A DNA stretch of 64,000 bases from Erythroxylum novogranatense (taxonomy: Eukaryota > Streptophyta > Magnoliopsida > Malpighiales > Erythroxylaceae): positions 52,716,063-52,780,062 of the forward strand of contig CM057233.1 of NCBI GenBank assembly GCA_029891385.1, read 5' to 3'. How positions within the stretch are numbered: position 1 is the stretch's first letter; each line of letters begins with the position of its first letter. The notes beneath the pieces are model-generated. The model ran no database searches and was not told the origin of the DNA. It saw nothing but the letters and a program-made list of their open reading frames with translations. Below, piece by piece: positions 1 to 10,106 of this stretch. Both the position numbers and the translations under genes were made by a program.

Positions 1-418
1 GAAGAAAGAGTTAAGACTTGTGATAAGTGGGTTGCATCTCAGCATGCTAGATTTAATGTTGGAGTGGAGGTTTCCATAATTATACTAGAAGATAGAGAAG
101 TTTAGTCTCAATGCCAATTTGTTATTCGTATTTGTGAGCCTTTGGTAAGGGTATTTCACTTAGCTGATAGTGAAGCAAAGGAAACAATGGGATATTTTAT
201 GATGTCATGGAAAGGTCCAAGGAAGAAATTAAGGCTAATATGAAACCTAGCCTTTCTTTGTACACACTGTATCTTCCAATCATTAATGAGAGATGGGAAA
301 GACAACTTTCTTCTTCGTTGTTTGCAACTGGGGCATTTTTGAAGCCTGATGTATATTTCAGACCGAAGTTTACAAAAAAAGCTGAAGTTAGTAGAGGAAC
401 ATTATTCATTATTACAAT
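1..418 (+). pseudogene. hAT-superfamily transposase fragment (DUF659 / linker region)
   Basis: The translated plus strand resembles the DUF659-to-C-terminal part of plant hAT transposases. Around 135-215 it reads PLVRVFHLADSEAKETMG, and at 207-380 it continues with a stretch containing INERWERQL and ATGAFLKPDVYF, the usual 'DKRW..QLH.PLHAAGYFLNP' type block. The frame is already broken: a stop (TAG) near 104 and a shift near 200 separate the blocks. The gene runs off the left edge, so the BED finger and catalytic N-terminal part are not visible. Its continuation lies at 10107-10850, beyond the inserted copia A. Family membership is secure from the motif order; activity is ruled out by the breaks. 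Confidence 0.8.
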
Positions 419-423
419 AATTG

Positions 424-2262
424 TGTAGGAAAATCCCAGTGTGAGCATCACATGCCCATGGTGCGAAAAACAAAAATTTTTATTTCGGGACCTTCCCGAA
501 AGCCAGGACCCATGTGACTATATAACAAAGTCAAACCAAAACGACCAAAGGAGACCGTCTCTAACGATATCCACGCAGAGATCGGAGAACCTAACCGGGA
601 CAAACCCTTTGACCCGAGAATAGCTAGAACAAATTAAAGAGTGCTAGCTCTTACCTTTGTCCTTGGAGAGCTTGGAAGAAACGATGGAGGAAGAGATGAA
701 GAAGCTTGAAGAAGATGAAGCTTGAGAGAGAAACTCTTTCTCTTCAAATCCTTTTGTTTTCTCTAAAACCCACGATAATTCTTGGTCAAAGAAAAGAAAC
801 TCTTCTTTTCTTCTTTTTAAAGCAATACCAACGATCATCTTTCTTCTCTTCTCCAAGTTTGTCTTCTAGCTATTAAATACACTTAATGACTAAGCAAAAA
901 TGGAAGCTTCTTCCATCCATCCACGTACACACACACATATATATATATATTAATTAATTAATTAATTAATTATATATATATGTATATATATAAATAAATG
1001 CTGAAGTGGTCCAGTCACACTGGGGTCGGTCCTACCGGCCTACCGGGTCCCGATATGGGAAAACCCCTAAAGCGTTTTTTCAAGAATATCGATGTCGCGA
1101 TCTCATCGGGACATATCTCGATCTCATCGGGATCCATTTAATCCTTTTTCTCTCCGTATATTGGAACTCATCCAAAACTATTTTACGAGTTCTCCGAGAC
1201 ACTCTTATCGTGTGACCCATTAGGTTCCGGTTATGTTGGCCACTTAGATCAACATTTAATCTAAGCAAGTCATGAGCGGTATCTAGAACACATCATGACC
1301 CCAATTGACCGGAAAGTAATTGGTTTGACGAATAAACATATATTCATCATGGACCATATCACGAACCTTTCCATAGACAATTACCGTGCAATTCGTCCTT
1401 TCACCATGCTATACCCCACTTGGTTATGAGTATGGGCAAAGTGCCAACTCTTACTAGACTGACTACGTCAAATCTAGTCCAAGTGATTTGAGTTCTTGTC
1501 CTGGGACTCATTACTTAATACTAAGTATGTCAACGAAGACACTCTTCATGACATATGTACTCTGATCAGAGATTTCCAAGTAATGACCCTGACAAGAGGC
1601 CATGGGTATCATCTTCTGCGATCACAGAAGTGGTGAATCCTCTATTGGCTACTCAATTACCTTGAATACCTCAAACGTACTCCAAGCACCACCTACAAGC
1701 GACCTCTCAGAAGGCAACAAGGAATGGAATCAAAGCACGTAATCAAGATTCAAGATATCCTCGAGTACCTCAAGTCTAAGGATACTTGCACCATTGCTAT
1801 GATGAGATTATCACTGACATTAGAATAGAACATCCATGTGATGATCTCATAACAGGTCAACCAATGTACTTACTACCTCTAGTAAGCATCCACATCTCAA
1901 CCCTAAATATCTCATATTTACGGCTTTACGAGATCCACCGCTTGATCAAATCAAGGAGCATGAGATGTGCTAGTCTTTCCGGATTCATGATGTCGGTCTC
2001 AAGAATCCTATGACTAGGGATAATTTAGATACTGACATAATTGCACATGATAGGAATCTCAATAGTATGATCACATCATAATTTCCTTCATGCTATGTCA
2101 TATATCAAGGACTTCATTAATTTGCTTATAGATCAATATCCATTCATAAATAATGAACATCAAATTAATGAAATATGCCTTTCTTTATTTATTTATAAAG
2201 AATGTACACAATTTTGTACAAAACGCGCTAAAGGCGATTGCCTTTAGGACACTACTCTAACA
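424..2262 (-). repeat. Copia A 3' LTR
   Basis: On the plus strand it begins TGTAGGAAAATCCC and ends CTACTCTAACA; the same sequence recurs at 8264-10101. Reading the element's own (minus) strand, the LTR starts TGTTAGAGTAGTG and ends GGGATTTTCCTACA. It carries an AT microsatellite with (TTAA)n at about 943-990. Confidence 0.95.
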
Positions 2263-2263
2263 A

Positions 2264-2273
2264 TCTCCCACTT
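2264..2273 (-). other. Copia A polypurine tract
   Basis: Directly inside the 3' LTR, the element strand reads AAGTGGGAGA just before the LTR start TGTTAG. This is the expected position and composition of the plus-strand primer for reverse transcription. The same tract occurs in copia B and C. Confidence 0.85.
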
Positions 2274-2276
2274 GAC

Positions 2277-3116
2277 CTAAAGCCAATCGCCTTGATATCT
2301 AATACCATAGGCGAGTACATGAGAATCAAAACTCTTCTGTGACAATGACTTTGTCAACGGATCGAGAATATTCTCGCTCGTGGGAATTCTCTCTATCTGC
2401 ACATCACCTCGACCAATGATCTCCCTGATCAGGTGATATCTGCGGAGTACGTGTTTGGATCGTTGATGAGACCTTGGTTCCTTCGCCTGCGCAATAGCCC
2501 CATTGTTGTCACAATACAACTGTATGGGCCCATCACTGCTAGGAACCACACCAAGTTCAGTAATGAACTTCTTGATCCAAACTGCTTCCTTTGCTGCGTC
2601 TGAAGCGGCAATGTACTCTGCCTCGGTCGTTGAATCAGCAGTCGTGTCTTGTTTGGAACTCTTCCAACTGACTGCCCCGTTGTTCAGTGTGAATATGTAA
2701 CCTGATTGGGATTTGGAATCATCCTTATCATATTGAAAACTGGCATCTGTATACCCGCTCACTTTGAGATCTCCATCTCCATATATCAAGAAAACATCCT
2801 GAGTCCTTCGCAAGTACTTCAGGATATTCTTGACAGCCACCCAGTGACCCTCACCAGGATCCGATTGGTATCTGCTCGTAACACTTAGAGCATATGATAC
2901 ATCGGGTCTCGTACATAGCATTGCGTACATGATAGATCCTACCGCAGATGCATACGGGATCATATCCATGCGCATCCTCTCATCTTGTGTCTTAGGACAC
3001 ATAGATTTTGAGAGTGTTATCCCATGAGTGATGGGAAGGTACCCTCTCTTGGATTGTTCGATGCTAAACCTCTTTAGCATCTTGTCTATATACGTTGATT
3101 GTGAAAGACCAAGCAA
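2277..3116 (-). CDS. Copia A RT C-terminal part and RNase H
   Basis: An open frame of 279 residues forming the C-terminal end of the copia polyprotein. The first ~110 residues are the RT thumb/connection (IPYASAVGSIMYAMLCTRPD is family-typical). RNase H follows: GYTDAS with acidic D at residue 124, a tract with the EAEY glutamate at about 165-168, and YCDNNGA with D203, then the HI/HQRSKH region and a PLTK segment near the end. The stop codon at 2277 lies only 14 bp from the 3' LTR, as expected. RNase H degrades the RNA strand of RNA:DNA hybrids during retrotransposition. Upstream linkage to the RT frame is lost by a frame change near 3120. Confidence 0.93.
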   Translation of the reverse strand: MLGLSQSTYIDKMLKRFSIEQSKRGYLPITHGITLSKSMCPKTQDERMRMDMIPYASAVGSIMYAMLCTRPDVSYALSVTSRYQSDPGEGHWVAVKNILKYLRRTQDVFLIYGDGDLKVSGYTDASFQYDKDDSKSQSGYIFTLNNGAVSWKSSKQDTTADSTTEAEYIAASDAAKEAVWIKKFITELGVVPSSDGPIQLYCDNNGAIAQAKEPRSHQRSKHVLRRYHLIREIIGRGDVQIERIPTSENILDPLTKSLSQKSFDSHVLAYGIRYQGDWL

Positions 3117-3122
3117 TCTTTT

Positions 3123-3889
3123 TTATCTATCTCTATAGATCCTTATCCCAAGGATATAAGTTGCTTCACCAAGGTCTTTCATGGAAAATTGTTTGGATAA
3201 CCAAATCTTCACTGATTGTAGCATCGAGACATCGTTTCCTAGTAATAATATGTCATCTACATATAGCACAAGAAATACGATTGCGGTCCCATCAACCTTC
3301 TTATACACACAGTGTTCATCCGAATTTTGTGAGAAACCAAACTCTTTGATTACCTCAACAAAACGGATATTCCAACTCCTGGATGCTTGCTTCAATCCAT
3401 AGATGGATTTTTGAAGCTTGCATACCTTTTCGCCATCATAGGAGATGAAGCCCTCAGGTTGTGTCATATACACATCCTCAGCTAGATTTTCATTTAGGAA
3501 AGCTGTCTTCACATCCATTTGCCATATCTCATAATCATAATGAGTGGCAATGGCTAGGAGTATCTAATGGATTTAAGCATTACTCTTCGGGTGAAGGTCT
3601 CGTCGTAGTCAACTCCTTGTCTTTGACGAAAACCTTTAGCCACAAGCCTTGCTTTATAGGTAATTACATTATCATCCATGTCGGTTTTTTTTTTGAAAAC
3701 CCATTTGCACCCTATAGGTTTGATTCCTTCGGGTGCCTCAACCAAAGTCCATACTTGATTTTCATACATGGAATCCATTTCAACCTTCATGGCTTGAAGC
3801 CATTTCTCAGACTCTGAACTCTTCAGAACCTCTTCATAGGTAGTAGGCTCATCATCTTCTATGAGCAATACGTCATTCTGTTCATTCAC
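3123..3889 (-). pseudogene. Copia A reverse transcriptase (two broken frames)
   Basis: Two adjacent reading frames make up the RVT_2 domain. The upstream one (3889-3554) has the start of the domain, including WTLVEAPEGIKPIGCKWVFK and YKARLVAKGF, with VDYDETF. The downstream one (3518-3123) has QMDVKTAFLNENL, YGLKQASRSW and the catalytic YVDDILLLG box (two aspartates of the YxDD motif). The break lies at 3520-3555, where copia B reads through with ATCCTAATG and A reads ATCTAATG. RT copies element RNA into DNA in the cytoplasmic particle. One missing base disrupts it as displayed; see the finding on CHG-site discordance before calling it dead. Confidence 0.9.
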
Positions 3890-3961
3890 GAGAAATCCAT
3901 ATCTCTAGAACAGAGCGTATCCTCGTGACCTACTTAACTTCGTGTGTTGTAGAAGGTTGAA

Positions 3962-5237
3962 TCACACTTCATCTGTATGAGTCACAGCTTTCAGTTCAGT
4001 TTGTTGATCTGCGTCTGTTCGAGCATCTTGAACTTCTTTAAGTTCTATTTTGCTCCCACTGTCTTCTTGTAAAAGAAACTCTTTCTCTAAAAAGACAGCA
4101 TGCTTTGAAACAAACACCTTTTGTTCCTCAGCAAGGTAGAACTGATATCCCATTATTTCTTTAGGATATCCTACGAATAAACACTTGTCAGATTTTGCAT
4201 CAAGTTTATCTGACTGTGTCCGCTTCACATAAGCAGGACAACCCCAAACTTTCAAATGAGTAAGATAGGGTCTTTTGTTAGTCCACATCTCATATGGAAT
4301 AACATCAACTGTCTTTGATGAAACTCTGTTTAACAAGTAAACAACTGTCTCGATTGCATATCTCCAAAAGGATTTTGGTAACTTTGCAAAGCCCATCATT
4401 GATCGTACCATGTCTAACAAGGTTCGATTTCTCCTTTCTGCCACACCATTATGCTGTGGTGTGTAAGGAGGAGTCCATTGAGATAAAATCTCATTATCTC
4501 TGAGATAATCCAAAAACTGTTGGTCTAAGTATTCGCCACCACGATCAGATCGTAATGTCTTGATACTTTTCCCAAGTTGGTTTTCTACTTCATTTCTGAA
4601 TTGTTTGAACTTTTCAAATGCTTCAGATTTGTATCTCATCGACATGGTACCCATATCGAGAATAATCATCGATAAAGGTAATGAAGTAATGACAACCACT
4701 TCTAGCATGGATGGACATCGGACCACATATATCTGAATGTATTAGGTCTAATACTCCAGTCGCTCGTTCACCCTTTCCCTTAAAGGGCAACTTAGTCATC
4801 TTGCCTAATAAACAAGATTCACATGTGTCATATGATTCATAATCAAATGACCCTAAACTTTCACTCTTATGGAGCTTAGCTATGCGTCTCTCATTTATAT
4901 GGCCAAGACGACAATGCCATAAGTAAGTTGATTTTAAATTATCTCGTTTATGTCTTTTCGTGTCATTGAAATTCATAATTGGATGTGACATATCTAATAT
5001 GTAAATTCCATTGCATAATGTACCAGTACCATAAAGCATTCCATTCAAACTAATAGAACAACCATTGCTACTAAAAGTCAAATGGAAACCAACTCTATTT
5101 AAAGAAGAAACAGACAATATGTTCTTTGTTATAACAGGTACAAAATAACATTTATCCAATTTAATTACAAGCCCAGTGGGGAGTGACAAAAAGTAAGTGC
5201 CTACGGCTAATGCAAGAACTCTTGCTCCATTTCCCAC
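3962..5237 (-). pseudogene. Copia A GAG-pre-integrase and integrase (one frame break)
   Basis: The upstream frame (5237-4623) has a pre-integrase zinc module with HCRLGH and CESCLLGK, then the first catalytic aspartate in HSDICGPM. The downstream frame (4726-3962) has the second aspartate in SDRGGEYL and the glutamate in GVAERRNRTLLD, followed by the C-terminal region ending KVWGCPAYV and FVGYPKE, typical of copia integrases. The D,D35E set is thus complete across the two frames. The break is near 4640-4650, exactly where copia B has two CTG trinucleotides and copia A has a shorter CG-containing string. Integrase joins element cDNA ends to host DNA in the nucleus. Confidence 0.92.
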
Positions 5238-5244
5238 ACGCAGT

Positions 5245-5595
5245 CTAGTTCTCCTTCACGAGCCGCTCATCGTCCCTGAGGCCCTGCATATCATTGCATA
5301 TGTGTGAGCCACAACCGGTATCTAATACCCATATGTTATGATCAGAAAAAGTATTAACCTCAATGACAAACATACCTGAAGAAGTCGAGGCATCTGATGC
5401 CTTCTTCTGCTTCAATTCTTCCAGATAGACTTTACAATTCCTCTTCCAGTGGCCAGTCTTGCCACAATGGAAGCAAGTTCCTTTTGGTGCAGTCTCTTTG
5501 GTTTTCTTCTTGGCTATACTTCCTTTCGGTTTCTTAGTTCTCTTCTTCTTCAGTTTCTTTTTCTTGGAACCAGAAGAAGAGTCCACCATAAGCAC
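5245..5595 (-). CDS. Copia A nucleocapsid zinc knuckle and aspartic protease start
   Basis: A 116-residue open segment. Residues 8-38 form a lysine-rich stretch. Residues 41-54 are a complete CCHC zinc knuckle (CFHCGKTGHWKRNC; C-x2-C-x4-H-x4-C) that binds element RNA. At 89-94 the sequence is WVLDTG, the catalytic Asp motif of the copia protease, followed by CGSHIC. This is the gag-protease junction of the polyprotein. The reading frame is lost upstream near 5600-5640 relative to copia B. Family identity is certain; the methionine at 5595 is internal to the original polyprotein, not a true start. Confidence 0.9.
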   Translation of the reverse strand: MLMVDSSSGSKKKKLKKKRTKKPKGSIAKKKTKETAPKGTCFHCGKTGHWKRNCKVYLEELKQKKASDASTSSGMFVIEVNTFSDHNIWVLDTGCGSHICNDMQGLRDDERLVKEN

Positions 5596-5786
5596 TTGCT
5601 TGCTATCCTTCTTGATAGCTTGCTCATTGCCTTGAAAGCAGATTGATCAACTCAGGGATTGCCGTGGATATTTGATTCATCCGATAGTTTAACATAAACT
5701 GTGAATAACTATCAGACAATCCAACTAGAATTAAGTCAACACTTAATTCATAATCCATGACAAAACCTAAGACAGCCAACCTCTCA

Positions 5787-6209
5787 TTATACCCATTCAT
5801 CTTGATACATCTTGCTGCGCAGATGAACCCGAGTCATCTTAGTAGTGAAGAGTAACCTCGAGGTCTCGAACCTTTCAGACCGAGCTTGCTTATCAAACAG
5901 CTCCCTAAGATGAAACACTATGGTATGAGCATCCATAGACTCATGCTGCTTCTGCAGCTCTGGTGACATTGAGGCAAGCATAATACAGGTTGCTATGTCA
6001 CTGTCTTTGAGATGCTTTCGATAAACTTTCTGATCCTCATCAGAAGCATCAACAGCAGGTGGATCAGGAAGTGGAACATCAAGGACATATCCCAGTTCCT
6101 CATATCTGACAACAATTCTCAGATTTCTCAGCCAATCGAGAAAATTTGGTCCAGTTAATTTGTTTGAGTCCATAAGCGAGCGCAAGTTCACACTTGAAGT
6201 CATCTTCAA
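5787..6209 (-). CDS. Copia A gag N-terminal part
   Basis: Start of the element polyprotein, 140 residues before a frame break. It opens MKMTSSVNLRSLMDSNKLTG and continues with FLDWLRNLRIV, the usual N-terminal block of this copia group's gag, then LASMSPELQKQHESMDAH and LRELFDKQARSERFET. This matches the UBN2/Retrotran_gag_2 capsid-like region. The ATG at 6207-6209 is the natural start because copia B (27302) has the same start and upstream context. The frame breaks near residue 130, where B continues with a related sequence in another frame. Gag forms the virus-like particle. Confidence 0.9.
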   Translation of the reverse strand: MKMTSSVNLRSLMDSNKLTGPNFLDWLRNLRIVVRYEELGYVLDVPLPDPPAVDASDEDQKVYRKHLKDSDIATCIMLASMSPELQKQHESMDAHTIVFHLRELFDKQARSERFETSRLLFTTKMTRVHLRSKMYQDEWV

Positions 6210-6368
6210 TCAACCTAAAGAGAAAGAGAGAAAGAATGTTAGAATATAATTAAATGCATGATCATAAGGATTTGCATGTCATGCATATGGCTCCCACTAG
6301 TTTCAAAGAATCCATAACCCTCAGTACGAATCCAAGAAACATTATGACAAAATGTCCTAGTGGGTCGA

Positions 6369-6550
6369 TATCCGATATTACTAACAATGACCTTGGGTTT
6401 ACCCAACAAGCCACCTTAGGTCAATCGGTAGGTATCAGTCATACCAATTGCATCATAGTTATCCGACATTACTAAAATGACCTTGGGTTTACCCAACAAG
6501 CCACCTTAGATCAATCGGCAGGTATCGGTCATACCAATTACTTTATAGAT
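6369..6550. repeat. 91-bp tandem duplication in copia A leader
   Basis: Two head-to-tail copies start at 6369 and 6460 with TATCCGA and contain GACCTTGGGTTTACCCAAC, itself holding a small palindrome around GGGTTTACCC. The same pair occurs in copia B (about 27460-27640) and, decayed, in copia C (about 45660-45860). A related GAGCTTGGGTTTA(C/T)CCAAC recurs near 6762. Confidence 0.85.
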
Positions 6551-6987
6551 GCAACTATCGACTAGTGCTATCAACTCGTGATGTATGCACACCCATTGGG
6601 TTATCAACTCTTGATGCGCGTACATCTGATGTACACTACCCAATTTCGCCTCTGTCCACGTTGACCTTGAGTTTACTCAACAAATCAACGCTTCTAGTGA
6701 AAACTGACCCATTAATCCGAAAATCTTATTTTTATGGTTCGAACATATTCGTATAGAGTGAGCTTGGGTTTATCCAACAACCCAACTCTATAAGAACTCT
6801 GGTTCTCCCCATATTAATGAAAGACGTGAGTTTTCATATTAAGTGTGAGGGTTTTCAAGTCTCATCTACTTCTTCTCCAAGCTATAGGATTATAGTCACC
6901 ATGACTATATGGAATGATTTAGGGCAATTCATCAATCACATTGAATCTATACCTAAAATCATCCATCATCCCACCTATGCATGTTGT

Positions 6988-7140
6988 AAGTCGACTTGTG
7001 TATGTATAAGTCGACTTATGCCTCTGTATAAGTCGACTTATGCAACTATGCACGAACAAGTCGACTTGTAACATTGTGCAAGTCGACTTATACGTCTACA
7101 GTGCACGGACAAGTCGACTTGTGCATGTGTAAGTCGACTT
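6988..7140. repeat. Array of seven AAGTCGACTT palindromes (copia A leader)
   Basis: The exact 10-bp palindrome AAGTCGACTT occurs at 6988, 7008, 7030, 7058, 7080, 7111 and 7131, separated by 10-21 bp of variable sequence often containing TGCA/GCAC. The flanking base is mostly T or C on the left and A or G on the right. Spacers are not conserved, so this is not a simple tandem repeat. Related arrays occur at the same place in copia B and C. Confidence 0.9.
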
Positions 7141-8250
7141 ATCCGTGTGGAATTGTTATCTAATCGGCTAATTTCTCAATCCGTGCAGTTCAAATTCACA
7201 ACACCAAGTCTAATACACTTTACCTTGATGTACCAATGAAACACTTTCATTGTTGCTTACCATATATAGTCAAACGATACATGAAAAACTTGAAATCGAT
7301 GAATACATTCTTATTCATTTAGATTTCCAAATAATTTTGGAAATATCAAACTATCACCCTAAGTATCTCTAGGTAGTCTACACTTTATCAAGACTACTTC
7401 GGCACTGATCACAAAATTTGTGACGGCCAAAACAATCAAGATAAGGGAATATACTAACGAGACGCTAATGAGACACATTTGGCATCCGAAAATTGTTTGG
7501 AAACCCAATTTCAAGAAAATCAGTTTGGAAAGCATGCAACATCAATGTAACACATTTTTAATCACATTAAAAATTATCCAAGGCATTGGAACTGAAATCT
7601 ACCAATTTCTTATTTCAAACAAAACAGCTCCAACAACTTTCTCAAAAATGTCAAGCTTTGCCTTTTGCTTGAAAAACTCATTGAAACAATTTCAATAAAT
7701 TCTGAGAAAATTACAGAGGTTACAACACGTTCACAACATGCTCCATGAATTTTTTCAGGATTTATTTCAATCAAAAACTAATTCAACCTCAGAAACTAAG
7801 CCAATGTAGAATCTGTGTTCCTCAACATAGTTATTCCCAGAAGCACACAATAAATTCTCAAATAAATAGTAAATCACCTCGAAAACATTTTTCCTTTCTC
7901 ATAGACATTAATAAACATCTTAGAGGCATTTCTGTGAAAGAAAATTTGAAAAAAAAAAATCTACAATTTATTCTCGAATTTATAAGCATGCCTGTTCAAG
8001 GAATGTGCACAAAGACAGCAACCAGAACATTAGGGAATAAATTAGCAAAACCATATCAAATCACATTGATAAATCCCGAGCTTCCACAGACATATGCAAC
8101 AACATCTTGTGAACATATCTGGGCAATAAAATTTCAAAAACTATATTTCTATACTGAATTCGAAATTCACTCAATTAACATGCATCATCGTCACAAGCAA
8201 TAGGGAACTCCGACCTAGTCATGGTTTCTTCGTTATATACGACACAAGTG

Positions 8251-8262
8251 GCTCTGATACCA
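8251..8262 (-). other. Copia A primer binding site (initiator Met tRNA)
   Basis: The plus strand reads GCTCTGATACCA immediately inside the 5' LTR; on the element strand this is TGGTATCAGAGC, the standard plant PBS complementary to the 3' end of initiator methionine tRNA. It fixes the element orientation as minus. Confidence 0.95.
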
Positions 8263-8263
8263 C

Positions 8264-10101
8264 TGTAGAAAAATCCCGGTGTGAGCATCACATGCCCACG
8301 GTGCGGAAAAGAAAATTTTTTGTTCCGGGACCTTCCCGAAAGCCAGGATCCATGTAACTATATAACAAAGTCAAACCAAAACGACCAAAGGAGACCGTCT
8401 CTAACGGTATCCACGCAGAGATCGGAGAACCTAACCGGGACAAACCCTTTGACCCGAGAATAGCTAGAACAAATTAAAGAGTGCTAGCTCTTACCTTTGT
8501 CCTTGGAGAGCTTGGAAGAAACGATGGAGGAAGAGATGAAGAAGCTTGAAGAAGATGAAGCTTGAGAGAGAAACTCTTTCTCTTCAAATCCTTTTGTTTT
8601 CTCTAAAACCCACGATAATTCTTGATCAAAGAAAAGAAACTCTTCTTTTCTTCTTTTTAAAGCAATACCAACGATCATCTTTCTTCTCTTCTCCAAGTTT
8701 GTCTTCTAGCTATTAAATACACTTAATGACTAAGCAAAAATGGAAGCTTCTTCCATCCATCCACGTACACACACATATATATATATTAATTAATTAATTA
8801 TTTAATTGATTATATATATATATATAAATAAATGCTGAAGTGGTCCAGTCACACTGGGGTCGGTCCTACCGGCCTACCGGGTCCTGATATGGGAAAAACC
8901 TCCGGAAACGTTTTTCAGCAATATCGATGTCGCGATCTCATCGGGACATATTTCGATCTCATCGGGATCCATTTAATCATTTTGCTCTCCGTATATTGGA
9001 ACTCTGTCCAAAACTATTTTACGAGTTCTCCGAGACACTCTTATGCGTGTGACCCATTAGGTTCCCGGTTATGTTGGCCACTTAGATCAACACTTAATCT
9101 AAGCAAGTCATGGCGGTATCTAGAACACATCATGACCCCGATTGACCGAAAAGTAATTGGTTTGATTTAATAAACATATATTCATCATGGACCATATCAC
9201 GAACCTTTCCATAGACAATTACCATGCAATTCGTCTTTTCACCATGCTATACCCCACTTGGTTATGAGTATGGGCAAAGTGTCAACTCTTACTAGACTGA
9301 CTACGTCAAATCTAGTCCAAGTGATTTGAGTTCTTGTCCTGGGACTCATTACTTAATACTAAATATGTCAACGAAGACACTCTTCATGACATATGTACTC
9401 TGATCAGAGATTTCCAAGTAATGACCCTGACAAGAGGCCATGGGTATCATCTTCTGCTATCACAGAAGCGGTGAATCCTCTATTGGCTACTCAATTACCT
9501 TCAATACCTCAAACCGTACTCCAAGCACCACCCTACAAGCGACCTGTGTAAAACAACAAGGAATGGAGTCAAAGCACGTAATCAAGATTCAAGATATCCT
9601 CGAGTACCTCAAGTCTAAGGATACTTGCACCATTGCTATGATGAGATTATCACTGACATTAGAATAGGACATCCATGTGATGATCTCATAGCAGATCAAC
9701 CAATGTACTTACTACCTCTAGTAAGCATCCACATCTCAACCCTAAATATCTCATATTTACTGTTTCTGAGATCCACTGCTTGATCAAATCAATGAGCATG
9801 AGATGTGCTAGTCTTTTCGGATTACCGATGTCCAGTCTCAGTAATCCTATGACTAGGGATAATTTAGATACTGACATAATTGCACATGATAGGAATCTCA
9901 ATAGTATGATCACATCATAATTTCCTTCATGCTATGTCATATATCAAGGACTTCATTAATTTGCTTATGGATCAATATCCATTCATAAATAATGAACATC
10001 AAATTAAAGAAATATGCCTTTCTTTATTTATTTATAAAGAATGTACACAATTTTGTATAAAACGCGCTAAAGGCGATTGCCTTTAGGGCACTACTCTAAC
10101 A
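8264..10101 (-). repeat. Copia A 5' LTR
   Basis: 1838 bp, same ends and content as 424-2262. It would contain the element promoter (U3) and transcript start; a TATA-rich microsatellite lies at about 8773-8826. Differences from the partner LTR are few and cluster at CTG/CAG sites, for example around 9756-9782 against 1917-1943. Confidence 0.95.
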
Positions 10102-10106
10102 AATTG

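Larger units (their letters stand above)
6210..8250 (-). other. Copia A long leader between PBS and gag
   Basis: About 2 kb of non-gag sequence between the PBS and the gag start, long for a Ty1/copia element. It holds a 91-bp tandem duplication and an array of AAGTCGACTT palindromes (separate entries). The PBS-proximal part is AT-rich and, on the opposite strand, has an open frame at 7745-8203. The same leader is recognisable in copia B (27303-29330) and copia C (43933-46010), so it is a family trait rather than a local insertion. It presumably contains RNA packaging and dimerisation signals, but that is inference. Confidence 0.8.
424..10101 (-). mobile_element. Copia A: full-length Ty1/copia LTR retrotransposon
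   Basis: A complete element of 9678 bp, transcribed on the minus strand, bounded by TG...CA and flanked by a perfect 5-bp target duplication AATTG (419-423 and 10102-10106). Two near-identical LTRs (1839 and 1838 bp) enclose a PBS complementary to initiator Met tRNA, a leader of about 2 kb, then gag, nucleocapsid/protease, integrase and reverse transcriptase/RNase H. Integrase before RT defines Ty1/copia. It interrupts the hAT transposase pseudogene. The coding region is nearly complete but cut by a few frameshifts. High LTR similarity implies fairly recent insertion. The large LTR and gag sequence suggest an Angela/Tork-like lineage, but clade assignment needs an RT tree. Confidence 0.95.

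Noticed and set aside
644..856. 70-codon minus frame present in both copia A LTRs (also 8484-8696)
   Set aside because: Lies in a simple GAAGAA/CTTCTT-rich part of the LTR; its identity between copies only reflects LTR identity, and in copia B the corresponding region is altered.
6988..7140. CRISPR-like regular array
   Set aside because: Repeats are only 10 bp, palindromic, with spacers of 10-21 bp, within the leader of a plant retrotransposon; no cas genes and not a prokaryote.
8251..8262. tRNA gene suggested by GCTCTGATACCA
   Set aside because: It is the retrotransposon primer-binding site next to an LTR; no cloverleaf surrounds it.
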